Source of the DNA: Phaeodactylum tricornutum CCAP 1055/1
Taxonomy: Eukaryota > Bacillariophyta > Bacillariophyceae > Surirellales > Neidiaceae
DNA length: 64,000 nt
Direction: 5' to 3'
Assembly (NCBI RefSeq): GCF_000150955.2
Contig: NC_011674.1
Coordinates: 434,001 to 498,000, forward strand
A program made the position numbers and the translations under genes. This document shows, one piece after another, positions 9,597-20,062 of this stretch. The notes under the pieces are model-generated. The model was given only the letters and a program-made list of their open reading frames with translations. It ran no database searches and was not told where the DNA came from. Numbering within the stretch: the stretch's first letter is position 1; each line of letters opens with the position of its first letter.

Positions 9597-10739
9597 TCAC
9601 GATTCAGAGGCCGCCGGGTTACGTCCGAACCTTGCGGATCGACTCGACGGTTTGAGGATTTGAAAACTGCACATGAGCTCTTCGTCGACCGATATCATCC
9701 CTCCCGCATTATCAAACTCTCCGCAATAATTCGGAGCACTAAACAGCGTCACCAGTCGGCGGCCCGCAAAGAATTCGTAGCCGTCCTCTACAACCTGATG
9801 AGCGCGCACCAGCAAATCCAAATCGTGCACTTCGAGAAACTTGGTCACAACGTCCGCGCCAAAAACGAACGACACGCCCCTGTCGTTCTCGCCCCATCCT
9901 GAAATATTGGCATCGGGGTCGCTCCATAGCAAATCGCATAGCAAACCAACGTCAGGGACATCGCAGGGCCTTTGAAGGTCGGTAATCTGATGCAGTGATT
10001 GCAACTCTGGGGAAAGCCCTCCGTGCATGCACAATATTTTCTCGTCAACCAACGCTGACGCCGGCAAGCAATTGAATACGTCGGAAAAGACTTTCCACAG
10101 CTTAATACTGTAACGGCGTTTGCATTCGTCGTAGAAGCCATAGATCCGATTGATACCGGCACTTTCGTGATTACCCCGCAAAATGAAAAAGTTTTCCGGA
10201 TAGCGAATTTTGTAGCACATCAAAAGACAGATAGTTTCGATTGATTGTTTTCCTCGATCTACGTAGTCGCCCAGAAACAAGTAGTTAGCTTCTGGTGGAA
10301 ATCCGCCGTACTCGAAGAGGCGCAGCAAATCAGTGAACTGTCCGTGAATATCCCCGCAAATCTTAATCGGGGCCTCCAACTCGAGGAACATGGGTTGGTC
10401 CATCAGTACTGGTCTTACTCGGCTGCACACCAGTTTAATTTCGTTTTCGGCGAGACTGGCCAGTGTTCCCGGTGGACTCCCTCGCAAACCCAGCAAGCGC
10501 TCCGTTATAGAAACAATGCTTTCCATGTTAGGGTCGATGGACTGTTGGGTGGACTGGGGCGGCCGGTTTTGACTTGTGTCGTTGCTAGGAACATCGTTCA
10601 GAGAGAGATTGCTGGTAGGATCCAGTTCTGCCTCTGTCAAAGCAACCGCAGCTGCTGCTTGTTCATCAAATTCAGTCGCCTCAGTGGCTTCCAAGGATTG
10701 CGTTTCGTTGTCCACATGGTCGCTTGAAGTCGCATCCAT
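9597..10739 (-). CDS. Serine/threonine protein phosphatase PP1 catalytic subunit
   Basis: A 380-residue protein with all PPP-family motifs: [43 protein letters not shown] and the C-terminal [19 protein letters not shown]. These supply the two-metal active site and the SAPNYC loop before beta12-13. The PP1-specific reading ([30 protein letters not shown], hydrophobic RVxF-binding surface retained) separates it from PP2A and PP2B. It differs from canonical PP1 by an acidic Ser/Thr/Asn-rich N-terminal extension of about 70 residues. PP1 obtains its substrates from regulatory subunits with RVxF motifs; two candidate partners lie in this window at 50689-51288 and 59128-59634. Confidence 0.95.
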   Translation of the reverse strand: MDATSSDHVDNETQSLEATEATEFDEQAAAAVALTEAELDPTSNLSLNDVPSNDTSQNRPPQSTQQSIDPNMESIVSITERLLGLRGSPPGTLASLAENEIKLVCSRVRPVLMDQPMFLELEAPIKICGDIHGQFTDLLRLFEYGGFPPEANYLFLGDYVDRGKQSIETICLLMCYKIRYPENFFILRGNHESAGINRIYGFYDECKRRYSIKLWKVFSDVFNCLPASALVDEKILCMHGGLSPELQSLHQITDLQRPCDVPDVGLLCDLLWSDPDANISGWGENDRGVSFVFGADVVTKFLEVHDLDLLVRAHQVVEDGYEFFAGRRLVTLFSAPNYCGEFDNAGGMISVDEELMCSFQILKPSSRSARFGRNPAASES

Positions 10740-11496
10740 AACTACGGACGACGATGATGGAGGTTCGCAAATCTAGCCAACTCGAAAAAGGAAGAAGTCG
10801 GATGACCTCCGCAAGAGTTTCCTTTTTTTACGAGGGAATGGTCTTATTGGCCCAGGCTACAGGGAGCGATCAAATTCTACGAACAGCAAGCTTTGTCTCT
10901 ACCAGGCTGAGTGGACGTCGACGTCTTTACAGTTGACTGTGAGTACTCGAATCGCTGGTGTGTTGACAGTTATGATCCGTGAGTTTCTCTAAAAATCCCT
11001 GTGAATTGTCGAAGAAAATTGAAATTTTGTAGATCCAGCTTGTGTCGTCAGCCCTGCTGCCAGACATCACTTTCTAGCCTAGGGGCCAGCCAGCGCGATC
11101 GCCGGTGACAGCGCTCGCTCTAGATAGATCAAGTTACTGTTGATTTCTGACGTTGATGAGGATGGCGCGTTTGTCACGAGACATTTAAATGTCACAGATC
11201 GACTTGAACTTCCTCCATTCCAATCAGGAGCGGCTGACTGTGACTACGCAATCGCCTTTCCGTCGGCTATCCGGTCTCATCAAACGATGGTGGATACTGT
11301 ATGAGATAAGGGAGGAAGCAACAAGTGGTTGTCAACTACCTACAGCAACTAGCTACATTTCGACCCTCTATATTTCAAAGCAGTCCAAGGGCTAGAACAG
11401 AAATTCGTCCTGTTATTTATGCGTCGAGCGCTTGCTTCTTCTCTCCAGTGACGACAGCGTCGGCTATATACCCTTCACTCACTTCACACGGAGACT
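10740..11496. other. Intergenic, divergent promoter region with two TGACTGTGA motifs
   Basis: Divergent promoter region between PP1 and the GNAT gene. It holds two exact TGACTGTGA copies, at 10934-10942 and 11235-11243. No ORF in it has a recognisable domain. Confidence 0.5.
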
Positions 11497-12591
11497 ATGA
11501 TTACTCGGTATCGATCCCTCAATAAGCCGTTCCATTCTTTCCCTTCTGTAACTTTGCGCACGCTCTTGGTTTCGCTAGCGATAATTTTCTTCGTTACTCT
11601 TCGGTCAACGACAGCTTTTGCACCCGCACCCTCTTTGCTTGTTGCCGGACAAACAACGCCGTTATCCACGTCGCCAATACGGTCTTGGAGAAGCCTCTAC
11701 GCTCGTGTCAATGGAGACTCGTCGCTTCAAGAGCCACTCCCGTTCGTAATCGAAAGTATACCACTTGATCAAAACGAACGCGTCTACACAGAAATTTCTG
11801 AAGTCTGTATTCAGGCCTTTTTCAACGATGGTGAGCAGCACCGGAAGATTCCTCCCTGGAAGGCATGGCAACTGGGATACCTACGTCAGTTGCAACAGTC
11901 TGATCTTAAAGTGCGGCGGAGAAAATACCCAGATACCAATTTCATGCTCGTTGCCCGGCGTGTGTACCCCATCTCGGAGATGCCTGGCGCCGTACGACAC
12001 ACGCCACTCATCCTCGATGTATCGCAAGTTCTGAATTTGCAACCGCAACCGGAGGAAGACTACGTGCGTGGAGAAATACTAGGATTTGTTGAAGTCACCA
12101 AAAAACCTTACGGACTGGGGAGCGAAAAGGTTGGCTTTGACGACGAATCGCGGATCAAATTGCGTAAAATGAGCTTTTACGAGTCGCGCCCCGTCCTGAC
12201 GAACCTCAGTGTCCGGTACGAAGCCCGCCAATCTGGCGTCGGCTCGAAACTCGTGCAAGCTTGTGAAGACCGAGTTTTAAAAGACTGGGGCATGAAGGAA
12301 ATGATACTGGAAGTGGAGGACGACAACGACAATGCTCGCAATTTTTATCTAAAACGTGGCTACAAGGTATTGTTTGAAGACCCGGCATCGAGGCGATACG
12401 ATACGACCGGTGTGTGGCTCAAGCAGGTACGATGCAAACGTCAAATTATGCGCAAAGCTTTGGGTGCCGTGGAACTGGTCGCACTGAATGCCTTCGAAGT
12501 AAAGAACAGTGTAAACAAACTGTTCGGTATCAAAATCCTTCAGCGGCTACGAGACAATGTTCTCGGAACAATCAAGGAACGTGTACGCTAG
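11497..12591 (+). CDS. Plastid-targeted GNAT N-acetyltransferase
   Basis: A 364-residue protein. Residues 1-42 form a signal peptide ending STTAFAPAP, a near-perfect ASAFAP plastid-import site. The mature part contains a GNAT fold. Motif A, the acetyl-CoA pyrophosphate loop, reads RYEARQSGVGSKLVQACE, followed by ILEVEDDNDNARNFYLKRGY, the classical motif B with its Asn and Tyr. Plastid GNATs of this type acetylate protein N-termini or lysines in plants; whether the diatom enzyme does so is inference. The gene converges on PrimPol with 71 bp between stops. Confidence 0.88.
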   Translation: MITRYRSLNKPFHSFPSVTLRTLLVSLAIIFFVTLRSTTAFAPAPSLLVAGQTTPLSTSPIRSWRSLYARVNGDSSLQEPLPFVIESIPLDQNERVYTEISEVCIQAFFNDGEQHRKIPPWKAWQLGYLRQLQQSDLKVRRRKYPDTNFMLVARRVYPISEMPGAVRHTPLILDVSQVLNLQPQPEEDYVRGEILGFVEVTKKPYGLGSEKVGFDDESRIKLRKMSFYESRPVLTNLSVRYEARQSGVGSKLVQACEDRVLKDWGMKEMILEVEDDNDNARNFYLKRGYKVLFEDPASRRYDTTGVWLKQVRCKRQIMRKALGAVELVALNAFEVKNSVNKLFGIKILQRLRDNVLGTIKERVR

Positions 12592-12662
12592 TGTGACTAC
12601 AACATCGCTAATAAAACAATCTGAACCTTTTCATCTTTGGAATGGCGTTCCTATTGCTATAG

Positions 12663-15023
12663 TTACTTCAAATCGGTGCTTTCTTTACGTTTCTCTTCAA
12701 GTTTTCGAGCAATTGCGACGACATCTTCGCAATCTGAAGACCAGCCAGAATCATCTTCTACGCCGCCAACTTGCTCAAACTTTGAATGAACTGGTTGCGT
12801 AATTTTGCAAGCGCTATTTTCCACATCAACCGTTGCTACCATGTCTGAGGACTGTGATATCGAGCCTACACTTAATGGTGCAAGTATGTCGTCCAAATTC
12901 AGCGCGCCCAATGCGCATTCGAATGATTCGTCACAAAGTAATGCCGTAGCGGAAATCCTTTTTTCTTCCTCTATTTTTGTTTTGCTTTGATGCAGAAGAG
13001 ACTTTTCATCGAATTTGCAAAGCGCCTCCTCGAGCAGGGTATCACGAACAGCTTCTGTCACTTCATCGGGTAGACTTATTGGTGATCCGCGGAAATTCAT
13101 AAGACGGCATTCGGGATCGTGACAGCCTTGAACAGCCTGATAGGATGCAAAATCCACAGACCAGAAAATATTGTTACTTTTGTGTTCACGACGTACACAT
13201 TCGCACCATCGGTTTCGGCTCATTTGATACGTAATGCGTAATGCACAATCTTGTTCTGGATCCATCTCAACAGACCACGCTCGTATCGCCCCTTTAACGC
13301 CGCCACGTGTCGCTAACTCTCTCTGTACGTAGTCGTCAAGGACCGGATACGGAGATGGACCCACACAAATTGGTTTAGCTTCCATGGCCAGAAGCCGGCG
13401 TGTCTGCCCTGGAACGCGGGAAATAAGCTCCTCTTTGAAATCATCAATGAAAGGTAAAACAAGGTGCTGTAGCTTGGACTGGTTCGCTGGGACAACCAAC
13501 GTTTGTGCGAGCACTTCCGCATGCATCGACCAGTCTGTGGCGGCCACAAATTCCTTGAGGGCCGTTTCAAACTTGCTGTCACTATCTTCGATGTTTATGC
13601 TATTGTTCTCCTCCTTACGGAGATGAGCCCGCATCGCAGGTAAATAAAAATTGTGATTTCCGAAGTCTTTTGGAAACCGGAATTCATTTGATTCAGAGAT
13701 ACGGAGTGCTGCTGAAGCTGGTTTTCCAAACTTTGAGGATCCGAGCAATCGAAACAGACGATTTCGTGTGTACACACCTAAATCAATGAAGCATGTTTTT
13801 TTCTCTGGGGCAGAATCAGAAGCGGTCCGTACATTTCCTGCCACGAAAAGTAGCTTCTGCAACATCGGTCGTGTCAGCCCGAGTTGCCCAGTCGCTTGTA
13901 ATTCCGCTAGGCGTCCGACGAGGTTTTTCACAAATTGCCCCACTGCATATGTATTGGCAAAAAGCCACTCGTTCGGTAAATGAACAATCCAATGCCGAGA
14001 AAACTTGGTTTCCGTACTCGAGTCCAAATCAACAATATTAGTGCGCCTCATTTCAGTGATTTTATACGCAGTCTCAAGATCTGCGACGAGCTCTGAATAG
14101 AACTCATCAAGTAGTGTTTCAGCATCGGCTTCAGAAATACCAGGGTTGCAAATCCTCGAAAACTCAAGGTCAAAATATAGCCTACAGGGCGTGTTTTCAC
14201 GGATGAGCTCGTAATAGTGACGCTGATTTGGATCAGCTTTTCGCCAGTACAAGTCCATGAAACGACCGAGCTGGCCTACAACGTACTTCCGTTTGCCAGT
14301 ATTTGATTTTTCCGTGCTAAAGATTCGTGGTTCCATGGACCACAGCGGAGAGCCAAACTGATACGCAGCTGGAAGAGGTGGTTGCAGTTCTTGCTCCGCA
14401 AGAAAGGACATCTGATATTGAGTCTTGAGGCGACTTTTTTCCGGACTCAAGCGTGGATTTCGCATTGCGAGCTTGCGCTCTCTTTCACCAGAGGGCGCTG
14501 ACGCCGAAGAAGTCAGCGTGGATGAACAGTCCCCTGCTGATGGTTGCGATGGATCCGGTGGAAGAAATGCCTCACGATGGTTGTTGTCTTCATCGTCTTT
14601 TTTTTGACGATGTCCGTTGCTATGGCCGCCTTTGGTGTGAATATAGCCCCGTACTAGTTGTTCCAAGTCTGACAATGCTTTTGCTTGGAGTGGCCAAGTG
14701 CGCAACGAAGTCACTTCCTTAAAAGCCGATCGTTGAATAGATAAGTTTTGACCCAATCGTTTCTTCTGTTCGTTCAATACTTTTGTCTGGGTTTCGGCAT
14801 GCATTTTCAGTTTTTGTGCTTCTCCAGGTCGAGGACGTCGACGGTTTTCCTGCGTGCCGCAGTGGAAAGCTTTCGGTGGTATGCCTTTGGAAAGCGGTTT
14901 CTTGGTCGTTTTGATAGGTTTTTTTCGCCATTCTAATGAATCCTGGGAAGACAATTGCATAAAAGGATCATTTCTGCTGTTTAGCGAAGTCTCTGGTATC
15001 GATTTCGGTCTACTGGTGGCCAT
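12663..15023 (-). CDS. PRIMPOL: PrimPol primase-polymerase (CCDC111 family)
   Basis: A 786-residue protein from the ATG at 15023; the frame stays open to 15326, but the first methionine there is not ATG-supported. The archaeo-eukaryotic primase core has motif I CRLYFDLEF (metal-binding D and E), motif II FSRHWIVH and motif III FIDLGVYTRNRLFRL. Downstream is a zinc finger with spacing C-x6-H-x19-C-x4-C, the same as I recall for human PrimPol, needed there for priming. The C-terminus is acidic (EDDSGWSSDCEDV), where animal enzymes bind RPA. PrimPol restarts stalled forks by repriming in the nucleus and mitochondria. The first 200 residues are an unrelated basic, low-complexity extension, longer than in animals. 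Confidence 0.93.
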   Translation of the reverse strand: MATSRPKSIPETSLNSRNDPFMQLSSQDSLEWRKKPIKTTKKPLSKGIPPKAFHCGTQENRRRPRPGEAQKLKMHAETQTKVLNEQKKRLGQNLSIQRSAFKEVTSLRTWPLQAKALSDLEQLVRGYIHTKGGHSNGHRQKKDDEDNNHREAFLPPDPSQPSAGDCSSTLTSSASAPSGERERKLAMRNPRLSPEKSRLKTQYQMSFLAEQELQPPLPAAYQFGSPLWSMEPRIFSTEKSNTGKRKYVVGQLGRFMDLYWRKADPNQRHYYELIRENTPCRLYFDLEFSRICNPGISEADAETLLDEFYSELVADLETAYKITEMRRTNIVDLDSSTETKFSRHWIVHLPNEWLFANTYAVGQFVKNLVGRLAELQATGQLGLTRPMLQKLLFVAGNVRTASDSAPEKKTCFIDLGVYTRNRLFRLLGSSKFGKPASAALRISESNEFRFPKDFGNHNFYLPAMRAHLRKEENNSINIEDSDSKFETALKEFVAATDWSMHAEVLAQTLVVPANQSKLQHLVLPFIDDFKEELISRVPGQTRRLLAMEAKPICVGPSPYPVLDDYVQRELATRGGVKGAIRAWSVEMDPEQDCALRITYQMSRNRWCECVRREHKSNNIFWSVDFASYQAVQGCHDPECRLMNFRGSPISLPDEVTEAVRDTLLEEALCKFDEKSLLHQSKTKIEEEKRISATALLCDESFECALGALNLDDILAPLSVGSISQSSDMVATVDVENSACKITQPVHSKFEQVGGVEDDSGWSSDCEDVVAIARKLEEKRKESTDLK

Positions 15024-15470
15024 GGTCCTACCAACATAGTTGACCGTGCCGTAGGTCCGAGAAATAAAGACAGAAAACAACGGCGAGGGTCGTTCAACGG
15101 TTAAAAAGTCGTAGATATGTCTTAAGGCTATAAGAACAGTAGTGTTTTTGTCTCGACTGCTGGATGCATATAAGGTTCCGACAAATTTGATCCGATTCAA
15201 TTTTATATCATCCCAGTATTGCTCTCCAAAGCCCAATTTTTGGAAACGGACCAGAAACCATGACAGAATACATTCACAAGCAAACTGTTCATTCGTCCCA
15301 AGACTTTGTGCTTTTTCCGTTTTCACTCAGCCTTGCCCGCGGCATTACATTAAGGTACCGCTGACTGTGGGGTGCTCGCTTCTCCGGTGTGGACGCTGCT
15401 TTCCGGACGTAGACTTCATTGACGCTTACACCGATAGTCCTTGTCGAGTGCTCACAGTTGAATTTCTACC
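15024..15470. other. Intergenic, divergent promoter region
   Basis: Divergent region between PrimPol and the HAD-like gene. The PrimPol frame remains open through much of it, so a longer N-terminus from a non-ATG or upstream exon cannot be excluded. Nothing else is seen. Confidence 0.4.
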
Positions 15471-16013
15471 ATGGCTACCCGGACTAATGCCATTGAATCC
15501 TCCATCAATCGCCTCCAAGAGCTCGGAGTGAATTTTTTAGCAATCGACTTTGACATGACGATCCTTGACACGCACACGGGGGGACGATGGGTCGGATCAT
15601 TAGAGGAACTCTTAGGACACGTACGACACGAATTCAAGCAATTGATTACGGCATCCCTCCAAAAAAATATAAGAGTTGCAGTGGTCACATTCACTGCTCA
15701 AATATCGTTTGTCAAAGGAGTATTGGAAGCAATTGTAGGTCCTGAAGAAGCTGCAAGGATACCAATTCGTGGGAATGATCGTACGTGGAGCTACCAAGGT
15801 AACGGTTCACGGGACGGAAAGCAAGCTTATATCGCATCTGCCGTCGAAGAATTAGAACAATCGGGAGATGCTAAGATTACTAAAAGCACTACGGTGTTAA
15901 TTGATGACGACCGAAGAAATATACATCATGCACTTTCCGATGGCACCCGTGCAATTTGGTTCAACCCTGACAAGCCACACCACCTTCTGCGGGACTTGGC
16001 GCGTCTGGTATAG
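15471..16013 (+). CDS. HAD-like hydrolase family protein
   Basis: A 180-residue protein. Near residue 25 is AIDFDMTILDTH, the HAD motif I (DxDxT/V) with the nucleophilic and acid/base aspartates. VAVVTF matches motif II, and TTVLIDDDRRNIHHAL matches the motif IV acidic pair. It is short, with little or no cap domain, like protein or small-molecule phosphatases of the FCP/MDP-1 type. There is no targeting signal. The substrate is unknown. Confidence 0.8.
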   Translation: MATRTNAIESSINRLQELGVNFLAIDFDMTILDTHTGGRWVGSLEELLGHVRHEFKQLITASLQKNIRVAVVTFTAQISFVKGVLEAIVGPEEAARIPIRGNDRTWSYQGNGSRDGKQAYIASAVEELEQSGDAKITKSTTVLIDDDRRNIHHALSDGTRAIWFNPDKPHHLLRDLARLV

Positions 16014-16477
16014 TTCGTTGGGCGGACTTGCGCTTTGGGGAGCTCCCTATTGCCTTTACGCAACTACGTTGTAGCAGACTTGAACTTATGCGCACGGATA
16101 TATCCTTAGCATTCGCGCTTCCTCTCGGAAGTTTTGTCATAATCGTCGTACAGTTTTTATAAGTTATCGCATAACTAATGCAAGAGTTCGTCGTCACCGA
16201 TACTTACTCTACATGTCCGTCTTTGAAGGCCCCTGACTAGGACTTTGGTTTGGATACTTACACATGGGGTTTGTTAATAAACCAAAAGTGTTCCGTCAAC
16301 ACTCAAATCAAAAGAACGAATGCGGTAGAGGCGAGACCTCTGCAATCCAAAATCCTTTAAAATTTACAGCATGAAATGTGACTTTTCCAAAGTATTTACA
16401 TTGGTTTTTCCCGACCAATTGGCGACCCATTTGAAAGCACAACCTGCGAATCATTCGCTGACTAATTGTGAAAAAAT
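16014..16477. other. Intergenic, convergent 3' regions
   Basis: Convergent space between the HAD-like gene and adenylate kinase. AT-rich, with no ORF or RNA gene that I can support. Confidence 0.4.
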
Positions 16478-17170
16478 CTAGTCAAACTTCAGAGACGTCA
16501 GCCATTGCTCAGTTGACTCTCGCATTTTGTGTATATCCTGCATGCCGTTGTAGGGTCGAAACTTGAGAAGACGCCCATTGATTGCGAAGTAGTCGGTAAT
16601 TGGTTTTTGATGCTCTCCATGGATCTGTAGCCTCTCTTTCACGATCGCGGGAGTGTCATCCAAACGAGAGGTCCAATTTCGATCCGGAATGCACCGATCA
16701 CAACTGTCGGGCATCTGTGGAGGGAGATTAAACCCTTGGCGATAGACTGCGGCCGTATTGAATTGTCCGTTGCAAAGCTCGCAGTGCCGTCTACCCAGCA
16801 TTTTAGCTTCGCAAACAAAGTCTGGTACATCGAGCTGAAGGGCGACATGTACCTGTTTCTCTATTGGCCACTCTCTCATCAGCTGGATTTGAAGTAAGGT
16901 TCGGGGGAAGCCATCGATCATGAAAGGCTGTTTGTGCATCGATGACTGACAAAGGTATTCAAAAATGTAGCTTGTCACGATTTCACAATCGACAAGCCTC
17001 CCCGAATCAAGATCTATTTCGGCGTGTGCTGCATTTCGAAGGATGGTCGAGGCCGTAAGAATAGGCACCTGCCATTTCTTGGCAATTGGCCTACCATAAG
17101 ATCCTTTGCCACTTCCAGGTGGACCGAGAATCGTGATATTTCTCAACAAACGGAAGCTCGTACGGCTCAT
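16478..17170 (-). CDS. Adenylate kinase with zinc-type lid
   Basis: A 230-residue protein from the ATG at 17170; the extension to 17245 begins with TTG. The P-loop ILGPPGSGKGSYG is near residues 14-26. FMIDGFPRT is the AMP-binding signature, and RLDDTPAIVKERL carries the lid arginine and DD. The lid has two Cys pairs, CELC and CDRC, a Cys4 zinc site common in bacterial and some organellar enzymes. The enzyme interconverts ATP + AMP and 2 ADP. No long transit peptide is visible, so cytosol or mitochondrion is likely. It is of normal length for a long-lid adenylate kinase. Nucleoside-monophosphate kinases of related specificity cannot be fully ruled out. Confidence 0.9.
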   Translation of the reverse strand: MSRTSFRLLRNITILGPPGSGKGSYGRPIAKKWQVPILTASTILRNAAHAEIDLDSGRLVDCEIVTSYIFEYLCQSSMHKQPFMIDGFPRTLLQIQLMREWPIEKQVHVALQLDVPDFVCEAKMLGRRHCELCNGQFNTAAVYRQGFNLPPQMPDSCDRCIPDRNWTSRLDDTPAIVKERLQIHGEHQKPITDYFAINGRLLKFRPYNGMQDIHKMRESTEQWLTSLKFD

Positions 17171-17645
17171 CCGTGTCGTGGCAAGATTGTTGTTCGGATG
17201 CTTGAACTTTTGTGGGTGCTGACGATTTTCATGGCTCACCGTCAATTCTGTATGTCATCGGATCCGCGCTCTTTTTTGGAATCTTCCACATGAAATTATC
17301 ACGGGGCTATGAGAACCAAGGTTTTTTTTAGTTTTCTGAACTGCGCGCGATGGCGCCAGAAAGGTACCGAATTACATACACAGGCGCATACGGAAGCAGC
17401 GAAAATATCTAAACCGCTCTTTCTCCGACGTAGAAGCACGGAGACGGCACCCGAGCTCGATAAGAAATATCACGCCGGCAGATCCAATTCGGTGCTACTC
17501 TACAAAATGAATACTTCCTAAATATGTGGAAGATCTCAGAAAAAGACAAGCCCATCCGTGACTATTCACCGGAACCGCAAGCCACTCATCTCGAACAATC
17601 ATAAAAAATTTGGAAACCACTTTCTCTCTCAGCGCCAGTACGAAC
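17171..17645. other. Intergenic, divergent promoter region
   Basis: Divergent region between adenylate kinase and the small GPI-type protein. No recurrent 9-mer or convincing ORF seen. Confidence 0.4.
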
Positions 17646-17954
17646 ATGAGGGTTGTTTCGATCGCAGTTTTTGCGGCAATGCTTGCTAGCGCTTTCGGCA
17701 TCGACGCCAATGTTGACAATGCAATGGACAACCGCGTCTTGCAAGCTGCAAGCGATGTACCGAGCGATATGCCGAGCGATATGCCGTCAGACATTCCGAG
17801 CCTCGGAGGGCCGACTATGCAACCATCTATGACTACCAGCTCGCTTCCCACAATCATTGGTGATCGGGGTGGTGTAACGAGCTCGAGTAGCCCTCTGCTT
17901 TCCGCATGTATCGCTGTTCCTGCTATGGCAATGGCCTGGCAGCTTTATCAGTAG
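17646..17954 (+). CDS. Small secreted, probably GPI-anchored protein with PSD repeats
   Basis: A 102-residue protein from the ATG at 17646; the earlier start at 17610 is TTG. It has a signal peptide (VSIAVFAAMLASAFG), then a short tandem repeat of the type PSDMPSDMPSDIPS, a Ser/Thr-rich linker and a hydrophobic C-terminus (LLSACIAVPAMAMAW) right after small residues. That combination is the layout of a GPI-anchor signal. PSD/M/I-rich repeats are, as I recall, frequent in diatom secreted proteins. It is likely a cell-surface or frustule-associated protein; no enzymatic domain is present. Confidence 0.7.
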   Translation: MRVVSIAVFAAMLASAFGIDANVDNAMDNRVLQAASDVPSDMPSDMPSDIPSLGGPTMQPSMTTSSLPTIIGDRGGVTSSSSPLLSACIAVPAMAMAWQLYQ

Positions 17955-18105
17955 AGAATCGGAAGTTAAATAGAGACCTGGTTCGTGCCCTACAAACGTA
18001 ACCTGAGTCTACTATTCCGTCAAAGTCTCTGTTGTGTGGAAAACCTCGCCAGAGTATTTAGTTGTTAACCGAAGTATTAAGTCAGTTTGATCAAAAAGTT
18101 ATTCA

Positions 18106-20062
18106 TTACACTCCGTATTCGTTTCGATACTTAATTACTTTTTCCAGCGTTTCATCGCCGTAGTCCGGACTTCGTTCGAGAAATGTCTGTAGTTGAGGAA
18201 GACTGACAATTGACACGACCAAAAGAGATAGATCTCGTGCGACTGCTTGAACAGCGGAAATCTTGTCCTCCATAGAGCGAATTTCGGCTCGATCGAGGGC
18301 AATAACTACTCCAACTGGCAAAGCACCCACATCGTTGAGCAAAGTGTGCGACTCACGAATGGCGGTTCCCGCTGTGATTACGTCATCTACAATCAGAACT
18401 CGTTTTCCTTCCAACGAAGTCCCGACCAATTTACCACCTTCCCCATGATCCTTTGCCTCTTTTCGGTCATACGCAAAACCGACATCTACTTCAAAATCGT
18501 TATACAGAGCGCTTCCAACGACAGCACCTAGAGAAATACCCTTGTATGCAGGACCAAAAATCACATCAAAATTGACTTGGTTGGGCCCAGCAGCTCTGGA
18601 AGGAAAAAGAAAACGAATTTTGTTGGGTAAGCCTGCTCACAACAATGATAGTCCCATAGAACTAAATCAAAACACAGTCTCAGAAAATTTCGAATCAGCG
18701 AATTGGTGTTGACCGGCATCTTTCCGGAGAAATTAGGTGAAAGAAGACCAAAGGAGTCATCATCGACTATGTTGTTTCAAGAGTCAGGCCACTGGAAAAA
18801 AATTTGCTCATTGCCACTCACGTGGGGGCAGATCGGTAACACGGACCAAGTGGATACTCATCCTTCTCTTGAATTTTTGCCGTTCAGCAGAGAAAAACAC
18901 ACAAAGCACACTTACAATAATTCCGAGGACATGATAGTCGAAGCATAGGCTTTCCCAAGCTTGCTTAACGCAGCGCCAGAAGCAAAAAGACCGGCGTTGA
19001 AAAAATATGGAGAGATGCGGCCGCTTTTCAGCACAAAAGAGCCGAATTTGAGAACACCTAGAGACAGACTAAATTCAAGAAACTCGCGTTGATAGAGTTT
19101 AATATCTTCGTCTGAACTCTTTTTTATCATGTGTGCGGCCACGACTTGGTCCCGAGCTTTCTGAATCCTCTCCTGCAATTCTTTTGCAGCCTGCGCTGGG
19201 TCCGTAGCTTTGCTGATACCCCTAGACACGGGAATTAGCATGCAAGTCCCCTTTGTATTCAATCCAGCCTGCGCTGCTTCTAGAAGATCTCCACCTTGAG
19301 CACCAACGCCGGGTGCTAGAATCCAGGTGTCGTCGCCTGCAGCCTTTCTCGCTTTGGACAAGGCCACTGGATCTGTGGCCCCGACAACGAGTCCCAATGA
19401 ACTCTCGGTCTGCTGAGCCCATTCCGAGCCAACAAGCTTGGCAATTCTTTCGTATAAACATTCATTTGAACGTAATCCCAGAGCTAAAAAATCGTTGGAT
19501 CCAGGATTTGACGTTTTGCACAGCAAAAATGCTCCTTTGTGAACGTACTTTTCTGTCGGAGGGAGTCAATTCAACGTATCAGATGGCATCCATTCAATCG
19601 CTGGAGATGCCAATCCTTTAGCTACAACTTACCTGTAACAAAGGGACTGACTGAGTCCCATCCCATCAGTGGTGAAAGCGTGACACAGTCTGCACCCAAA
19701 CCATAGCACGCTTCGGCGTAGGCCGCAGCGGTCGAGCCAATGTCGCCGCGCTTGACATCCAACAAAATCGGCACATCATCCGGTATTATGTTTTGACAAA
19801 CTCGTCGCAGAACCGCTATCCCTCCATCGCCTAACGCCTCGAAAAAGGCAGCATTGGGTTTGTAGCAGGCCGTGTAAGGCAATGTTGCGTCGACCAACGT
19901 TTTGCAAAAGGTAAAGGCCGCGTCACAGCGATTTTCTTCCGGCACGCCTTCCCATCCGTCTGCAAACAGCTCTTTCTCGTGCGGGTCTAGACCAACGCAC
20001 AAGAGAGAGTTGACTGCGGCGACTCGAGCTTCAAGCTTTGATCGAAAAGAGGGGGTGGCCAT
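18106..20062 (-). CDS. UMPS: Bifunctional UMP synthase, OMP decarboxylase - orotate phosphoribosyltransferase order, three exons
   Basis: Exons are 19633-20062, 18916-19552 and 18106-18595; introns are 80 nt (phase 1) and 320 nt (phase 2). Joined, they give 518 residues in one frame. The N-terminal half is OMP decarboxylase: [12 protein letters not shown], the catalytic [12 protein letters not shown] and [14 protein letters not shown]. The C-terminal half is [33 protein letters not shown] and the PRPP loop [13 protein letters not shown]. Together they convert orotate to UMP. The order is reversed relative to animals and plants, matching stramenopiles and some cyanobacteria. The ATG at 20062 is used because the upstream codon at 20077 is TTG. 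It is single copy in this window and divergent from the binding-protein gene. Confidence 0.95.
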
